Assembly: GCF_011386835.1 (NCBI RefSeq)
Contig: NC_088797.1
Coordinates: 39,493,583-39,557,582 of the forward strand
DNA: 64,000 nt
Origin: Chrysemys picta bellii
Lineage: Eukaryota; Chordata; Testudines; Emydidae
Reading direction: 5' to 3'
Part shown: positions 58,961-64,000 of the stretch, piece after piece
How positions within the stretch are numbered: position 1 is the first letter of the stretch
Layout: each line of letters starts with the position of its first letter
The notes under the pieces: generated by a model
What the model was told of the DNA's origin: nothing
Databases searched by the model: none
Seen by the model: only the letters and a program-made list of their open reading frames with translations
Program-made: the position numbers and the translations under genes

Positions 58961-60567
58961 ACATTTGACTCTTGGCTGATATTTTACAACCTTATGGTCT
59001 TCTTATTGTCACTTTTTGTCCATCCCTTTATTCCCTTCCACCATGTCATGCCCAAGTCATATGCTAATCTGATTATCTCATTATAATTATAATTATATCT
59101 GATTATCTCATTCACAATTTTGGCTTCAGTTCCCATTGATATTAACTACTAATTAGCATACACTATTAAAAGATTGGCAATTTCTTTCCTCCAATCACAT
59201 TTAGACCATTAATCAAAGCTCGGACCATCCTCTACTTCAACGATCAATCAACAGCATGGAACTTCAACATCATGCTTATTCTTAGGTATAGAAAACAGGC
59301 TAAAACCAACATTCATGGCACCCATGGGAGGACAGGGCAGGGAAGGAAAATGCCCCTCCAACAGAACATTCACCCAACAGAAGAGCTCCTACCACTCAGA
59401 GAACCATCAGAAGGAAACCAAATTTTATCTGGCACAGAACCTGTCCCCTAAGAAGAGGGAAGTGAAATGTCAGTCTTTGATCTCCATGTGCTGAGTCAAC
59501 CCAACAGGAAAATCCCTGCCCATGTGAGGTGATTTATTTATCCTAAAAAAAACAAGGTTTAATGGCCTGATTTTTCAGAGATTCTAAGGCCCCAAGGCTC
59601 CCTTTGACTTCAATTAAAGTTGAGGGCACTCATCAGAGCTGAAAAATCAGTCCACTAATTTAAAATCTGTATTGCAAAGGGTACCAAAGAACAGAAGATT
59701 TTATAATCTGGACGAGCTGCAATACGTAGGCCAAATAGGGTTGAAGAACAACACAGTTTGACCCTAGCCATACCGATTTTCATCAGTTGCAGCCAGATCC
59801 TTAATGACATTTTATCTTAGTTTTTAATTCAATTTCCTTCACTCTTTATTATTTAAAAAGAAAATAGAAAAAATGTGTCCTGAAAACTTAAACTCTAACA
59901 GCCCACTCCTGTAAAAACAGATGTAGACAATTCACCAAAACACCTTATTAATCTAATCTATGTCTTGAATTGTGCAAATACATATTTATGCTTTTTTAAA
60001 AAAAAATGGTATTTGCCCAACAGACAGTGGCTTTCAATTTTCAAAGTTCAAATGTGAAAAATAGGTACAGATATGTACAGATTCCAAATAAGGGACACAG
60101 CAAGAAACGCAGAAGAATGTATGAAATGATACGAGGTTAATGCTGCAAATTCATGGTTAAACACAAAGAAATGGTAAAAGGGTATCTGCGAAAGGGATAC
60201 AGTTTTACCAACCCCAAGAGTTCAAAAACCATGAGTCAGGCCACAAAATATCATGTAATTGCAAAGAAAATAAAACATTTTGGTTCTTTTTTATTTTCTT
60301 TTGGTTTCTGAGTCTTTATGAAGCAATTGGGTCATATCTTGAAGCTTTCATCTACCACCAGGAGAGCTAGAAACTTACTTATATCTATATTGCTATAATA
60401 ATGAAGATTCTCATGTAACCAAAAAACTCCTGGAACGAAGGTCTGAAGAAACCTTAAGACGTATTTGGAAATGTCTAATACTGGACCTATTTGGATCTAA
60501 AACAAGTGGTGCCTCGCTGAATGAAAAATAATGGTACTGTGACATTACACCTCATATTCTTCATAGA
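58961..60567. other. Unique AT-rich stretch with one small MITE
   Basis: No gene. Contains the palindromic element at 59564-59653. Confidence 0.45.
59564..59653. mobile_element. Small palindromic MITE
   Basis: About 90 bp with exact 12-bp inverted ends CTGATTTTTCAG / CTGAAAAATCAG and a mirrored interior. No clear duplication. Confidence 0.5.
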
Positions 60568-60876
60568 AAAAGACGGTTACTCACCGTTGTAACTGTTGTT
60601 CTTCGAGATGTGTTGCTCATATCCATTCCATTAGGTGTGTGCGCGCCGCGTGCACGATCGTCGGAAGATTTTTACCCTAGCAACACCGGCGGGTCGGCTG
60701 TGGAGCCCCCTAGAGTGGCGCCTTCATGGCGCTGAATATATACCCCAGCCGACCCGGCGCCCCCTCAGTTCCTTCTTGCCGGCTACTCCGACAGTGGGGA
60801 CGGGGGGCGGGTTTGGAATGGATATGAGCAACACATCTCGAAGAACAACAGTTACAACGGTGAGTAACCGTCTTTT
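60568..60876. repeat. Perfect inverted repeat at the 3' end of DIRS copy E
   Basis: Arms 60568-60630 and 60814-60876 (63 bp, no mismatch), 183-bp spacer. The core GTTCTTCGAGATGTGTTGCT is shared with copy D. Another partial copy of the TTCTTCGAG...CATATCCATTCCATTAGGTG block follows at about 60877-60913. Confidence 0.95.
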
Positions 60877-60929
60877 CTTCTTCGAGTGCTTGCTCATATC
60901 CATTCCATTAGGTGACTCCCAAGCCCAAC

Positions 60930-61997
60930 TTAGGTGGTGGGGTCGGAGTGAGACATTGCTGTGTGCAAAACCGCTGATCCGAAGGCAGCATCGTCCCTGG
61001 ACTGCTGCACTAGTGCATAGTGTTCTGTAAACGTGTGGACTGACGACCAAACCGCAGCTCTACAAATGTCCTGGATCGGAACTTGCGCCAGGAAAGCCGT
61101 CGAGGAAGCTTGGGCCCTCGTGGAGTGAGCGGTGAGGTGTGGTACTGGGACACCTGCCAGGTCGTAGCAAGTCCGGATGCAAGACGTAATCCAGGAGGAT
61201 AGGCGTTGTGATGAGACCGGTGAGCCTTTCATTCGGTCGGCCACTGCAACGAAGAGTTGCGTCGTCTTTCTAAAGTGCCTTGTGCGGTCAATATAGAAGG
61301 CCAGGGCCCTGCGTACGTCCAGAGAATGCAAGCGTTGATCCTGGCGAGTAGCATGTGGTTTAGGATGAAAGACCGGGAGAAATATATCCTGGTTGATATG
61401 AAATGGAGAAACCACCTTAGGGAGAAAGGCAGGATGTGGGCGGAGCTGCACTTTATCCTTATGGAAAACTGTGTAAGGGGGCTCGGATGTAAGCGCCCTG
61501 AGTTCAGAAACGCGCCTTGCTGAGGTGATGGCTACGAGGAAGGCTGTCTTCCAGGATAGGTACAAAAGTGAACAGGTGGCCAGTGGCTCGAATGGAGGAC
61601 CTGTGAGCTTGGAGAGAACCAGGTTGAGGTCCCACGTCGGAACGGGCTGATGTTGTTGTGGGTACATCCGGTCTAAGCCCTTGAGGAATCTAACGACCAT
61701 CGGGTTAGAGAATACCGAGGACGCGAGTTCCCCTGGGTGAAAGGCCGATATAGCGGCCAGGTGAACTCTAATTGAAGATATCGCCAACCCTTGCTGTTTT
61801 AGGGAGAGGAGATATTCCAAAATGAGAGGGATAGGTGCCTGTAACGGGGACGTGGCTCGTTGTTCGCACCAACAGGAGAACCGCTTCCACTTGGCCAAGT
61901 ATGTGGTCCGTGTTGAGGGCTTCCTACTGCTCAGCAGAATCTGTTGGACAGAGTGCGAGCACTGCTGCTCTGCCTGGGTGAACCATGGAGCAGCCAC
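60930..61997 (-). CDS. DIRS tyrosine recombinase, intact
   Basis: About 355 codons of recombinase at the end of a frame that stays open back to 63794 (954 codons in all; residue numbers below use that frame). Core-binding domain: SSRKPSTRTTYLAKW, LILEYLLSLKQQGL, VHLAAISAFHP. Catalytic domain: Arg761 in TSARRVSELRAL, His890 and Arg893 in TAHSTRAQASS, Trp916 in AVWSSVHTF, nucleophile Tyr926 in TEHYALV (codon 61019-61017). This is the full R-H-R-H/W-Y set of tyrosine recombinases. It would integrate a circular DNA intermediate without making target duplications. It overlaps the end of the RT frame by about 65 bp in a different frame. Its true start or frameshift route is unknown. Confidence 0.88.
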   Translation of the reverse strand: MAAPWFTQAEQQCSHSVQQILLSSRKPSTRTTYLAKWKRFSCWCEQRATSPLQAPIPLILEYLLSLKQQGLAISSIRVHLAAISAFHPGELASSVFSNPMVVRFLKGLDRMYPQQHQPVPTWDLNLVLSKLTGPPFEPLATCSLLYLSWKTAFLVAITSARRVSELRALTSEPPYTVFHKDKVQLRPHPAFLPKVVSPFHINQDIFLPVFHPKPHATRQDQRLHSLDVRRALAFYIDRTRHFRKTTQLFVAVADRMKGSPVSSQRLSSWITSCIRTCYDLAGVPVPHLTAHSTRAQASSTAFLAQVPIQDICRAAVWSSVHTFTEHYALVQQSRDDAAFGSAVLHTAMSHSDPTT

Positions 61998-64000
61998 GCC
62001 GTGAGGTGGAGTGATTGCAGGTCGGGGTGACGCAGGCGGCCGTGGTCCTGAGAGATGAGATCCGGGCATAATGGAAGCGGGATCGGTGTCTGAACCGAGA
62101 GCTCCAACAGCGTGGTGTACCAATGTTGTCTCGGCCACGCTGGGGCGATCAGAATCACCTGTGCCTGGTCTCTGCGCAATTTGAGCAGTACCTTGTGGAC
62201 CAGAGGAAACGGAGGGAAGGCATAAAACAGGTGGTCTTTCCAGGGAAGGAGAAACGCATCCGAGAGGGAGCCCGGAGCTCGACCTTGCAGGGAGCAGAAC
62301 ACGTGGCACTTCCTGTTGTCTCGAGATGCAAACAGGTCTATCTGGGGAAACCCCCACTTCTGGAAGACGGAATGTATGATGTCCGGACGGATAGACCACT
62401 CGTGTGTTTGAAAGGACCTGCTGAGTCGGTCCGCCAGAGTGTTCTGGACTCCAGGGAGGAACGATGCCGTGAGATGGATTGAGTGGGCGATGCAGAAGTC
62501 CCACAGGTGAATGGCCTCTTGGCATAGAATTGACGAACGTGCTCCTCCTTGCTTGTTGATGTAAAACATGGCAGTGGTGTTGTCGATGAGAACTAACACA
62601 CAGCGGCCACGTAGGAGATTGAGAAATGCCTGGCACGCCAGGCGCACTGCCATCAGTTCCCGAACACTGATGTGCAGGGCTATCTGGGGTGCAGTCCCCA
62701 GGCCCTGGGTATGGTGTTCGTTGAGATGGGCGCCCCAACTCAGGGATGAAGCGTCTGTGACCAGGTGCAGAGAGGGTTGTGGGGCGTGAAACGGCATCCC
62801 CTCGCAAACCACCTTGTGGTCTAGCCACCATGTGAGGGAGGTCAGGACCGAGTTCGGGACCGTGACCACCATGTTCAGGCTGTCCCGATGTGGGCGGTAT
62901 ATTGATGACACCCAAGTCTGGAGTGGGCGAAGCCCAAGTCTGGCATGCCTGGTTACGTACGTGCAGGAAGCCATGTGACCCAGCAGGGTAAGGCACGACC
63001 TCACCATGGTAGTTGGGAAGGCCTTGAGTCCTTGAATGAGGCTCGTGATGGTGCAAAAGCGATTGTCTGGCAGGATGGCTTGTGCACGTCTGGAGTCTAG
63101 AACCGCGCCGATGAATTCTATTCTCTGGGTAGGTTCTAGAGTGGATTTGTCCTTGTTGAGTAGGATACCCAACTTGTTGAATGTGTGCACTATTATGTGG
63201 ACGTGATCTCGAACTTGTTCTTTGGTGCGACCGCGTACCAGCCAGTCGTCTAGGTACGGGAACACCTGTATCCCTTGCCGACGAAGGTACGCTGCCACGA
63301 CAGCCATACATTTCGTGAACACCCTTGGGGCCGAGGATAGGCCGAAGGGAAGGACTGCAAATTGGTAGTGCACCTTGCTTACCACGAACCGCAGGAAGCG
63401 TCCGTGAGGCGGGTAAATTGCTATGTGAAAGTATGCATCTTTCATGTCGAGGGCGGCGAACCAGTCTCCAGGATCGAGGGAAGGGATAATGGTCCCCAAA
63501 GAGACCATGCGGAACTTCAACATTACTACGAATTTGTTGAGTCCGCGCAAGTCCAAGATGGGTCGCAGACCTCCTTTGGACTTGGGAATGAGGAAGTAAC
63601 GGGAATAGAATCCCCTGCCCCTTAACTCCACTGGAACCTCCTCTATGGCCCCCATAGCAAGGAGCGTGGAAACTTCCTGTATAAGAAGTTGCTCGTGAGA
63701 AGGGTCCCTGAAGAGGGACGGGGAAGGGGGGGAGGAGGGGGGAATTGAGGAAAACTGGATAGCATATCCCCTGTCCACCGTGCGAAGGACCCAACGGTCC
63801 GAGGTTATAAGGGACCAGGCATGGTGGAAATGGGAAAGGCGATCCCGAAAGGATGGGGCTGGATCCTGTGGGATGACTGGGGCGCCGTCCTCGACCGCAC
63901 CTTCAAAAGTTCTGCCTGGGGCCTGAAGGTGGTCTAGGTGGCCCCTGGTTCTGACCAGGTTGAGGGCCGGTCCACCTTCTTCTACCACCTCGTCCTCGCC
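61931..64000 (-). CDS. DIRS reverse transcriptase-RNase H, intact, 5' partial
   Basis: Open from the window edge to a stop at 61931 (685 codons counted from a GTG at 63988, with the frame continuing upstream). RT: GFYSRYFLIPKSKGGLRPIL, motif A WFAALDMKDAYFHI (Asp181), LPFGLSSAPRVF, active site PYLDDWL (Asp247, Asp248), then RIEFIGAVLDS. RNase H: TDAS (Asp412), SVRELMA (Glu444), LIDNTTAMFYIN (Asp469), NTLADRLSR (Asp520), the full D-E-D-D set. The C-terminal region (WKDHLFYAFPPFPLV, ILIAPAWPRQHWY) is the conserved extension seen in DIRS pol proteins, often compared to a methyltransferase-like domain. All residues expected for activity are present. Confidence 0.9.
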   Translation of the reverse strand, partial: GEDEVVEEGGPALNLVRTRGHLDHLQAPGRTFEGAVEDGAPVIPQDPAPSFRDRLSHFHHAWSLITSDRWVLRTVDRGYAIQFSSIPPSSPPSPSLFRDPSHEQLLIQEVSTLLAMGAIEEVPVELRGRGFYSRYFLIPKSKGGLRPILDLRGLNKFVVMLKFRMVSLGTIIPSLDPGDWFAALDMKDAYFHIAIYPPHGRFLRFVVSKVHYQFAVLPFGLSSAPRVFTKCMAVVAAYLRRQGIQVFPYLDDWLVRGRTKEQVRDHVHIIVHTFNKLGILLNKDKSTLEPTQRIEFIGAVLDSRRAQAILPDNRFCTITSLIQGLKAFPTTMVRSCLTLLGHMASCTYVTRHARLGLRPLQTWVSSIYRPHRDSLNMVVTVPNSVLTSLTWWLDHKVVCEGMPFHAPQPSLHLVTDASSLSWGAHLNEHHTQGLGTAPQIALHISVRELMAVRLACQAFLNLLRGRCVLVLIDNTTAMFYINKQGGARSSILCQEAIHLWDFCIAHSIHLTASFLPGVQNTLADRLSRSFQTHEWSIRPDIIHSVFQKWGFPQIDLFASRDNRKCHVFCSLQGRAPGSLSDAFLLPWKDHLFYAFPPFPLVHKVLLKLRRDQAQVILIAPAWPRQHWYTTLLELSVQTPIPLPLCPDLISQDHGRLRHPDLQSLHLTAWLLHGSPRQSSSARTLSNRFC

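Larger units (their letters stand above)
60568..64000 (-). mobile_element. DIRS-type retrotransposon copy E, apparently intact, cut by window end
   Basis: The left (3') end carries a perfect 63-bp inverted repeat and the internal complementary region. Inside are a complete tyrosine recombinase and a complete RT-RNase H with all catalytic residues and no stops. Gag and the right terminus lie beyond 64000. It is much better preserved than copies A to D. Confidence 0.92.

Noticed and set aside
60541..60913. Inverted repeats considered as a CRISPR-like or regulatory hairpin array
   Set aside because: The arms match the terminal and internal complementary repeats of the DIRS element; there are no regularly spaced direct repeats.

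Overview
The window looks like intronic or intergenic DNA from a hidden-necked (cryptodiran) turtle. The evidence is a 'Cry'-type tRNA-derived SINE with a CR1-like tail (25771-25947), many CR1 LINE copies, several non-autonomous hAT elements, PIF/Harbinger elements with a separate Myb/SANT-like gene, and DIRS-type tyrosine-recombinase retrotransposons. There are no bacterial-style operons, no CRISPR array and no rRNA. Family names come from recognised motifs and remembered repeat families. No database search was possible.

Layout. 1-3543: most of a PIF/Harbinger transposon cut by the window start, with an intact 427-codon transposase (minus) and the last exon of its Myb-like partner (plus). 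3.5-9.4 kb: AT-rich sequence with two small DNA-transposon MITEs and a MIR-like SINE. 9.4-10.1 kb: DIRS fragment A. 11.0-14.4 kb: three hAT MITEs, one of them inside a CR1 fragment. 14.5-20.0 kb: a compound MITE, then DIRS copy B, which is broken by a retroviral-type solo LTR and a MITE. 20-24 kb: AT-rich DNA with microsatellites, including (TA)42. 24.2-27.1 kb: a long CR1 (minus) with an esterase-type ORF1, a mutated endonuclease and a shortened RT, carrying the Cry SINE between its ORFs. 28.76-32.93 kb: a second, complete but decayed Harbinger. 33-38.5 kb: low-repeat DNA with one convincing host-gene exon (minus, 34876-34998). 38.5-44.5 kb: CR1 fragments, two other LINE scraps and hAT MITEs. 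46.9-49.7 kb: DIRS copy C. 52.8-58.8 kb: DIRS copy D, full length but broken, inside an older LINE fragment. 60.57-64.0 kb: DIRS copy E, which runs off the end and has intact RT/RNase H and tyrosine recombinase frames.

How the parts work together. The two Harbingers encode a DDE-type transposase and a divergently transcribed Myb/SANT-like protein which, in this superfamily, cooperates with it; their TIR core (GTCTACAC) recurs in two MITEs. The DIRS copies read leftwards as gag, then RT-RNase H, then tyrosine recombinase, ending in a long inverted repeat plus internal complementary region, the layout expected for replication through a circular intermediate. The only non-mobile coding sequence I can support is the 123-bp exon, so the window may lie inside a large intron region of a minus-strand gene that I cannot name.
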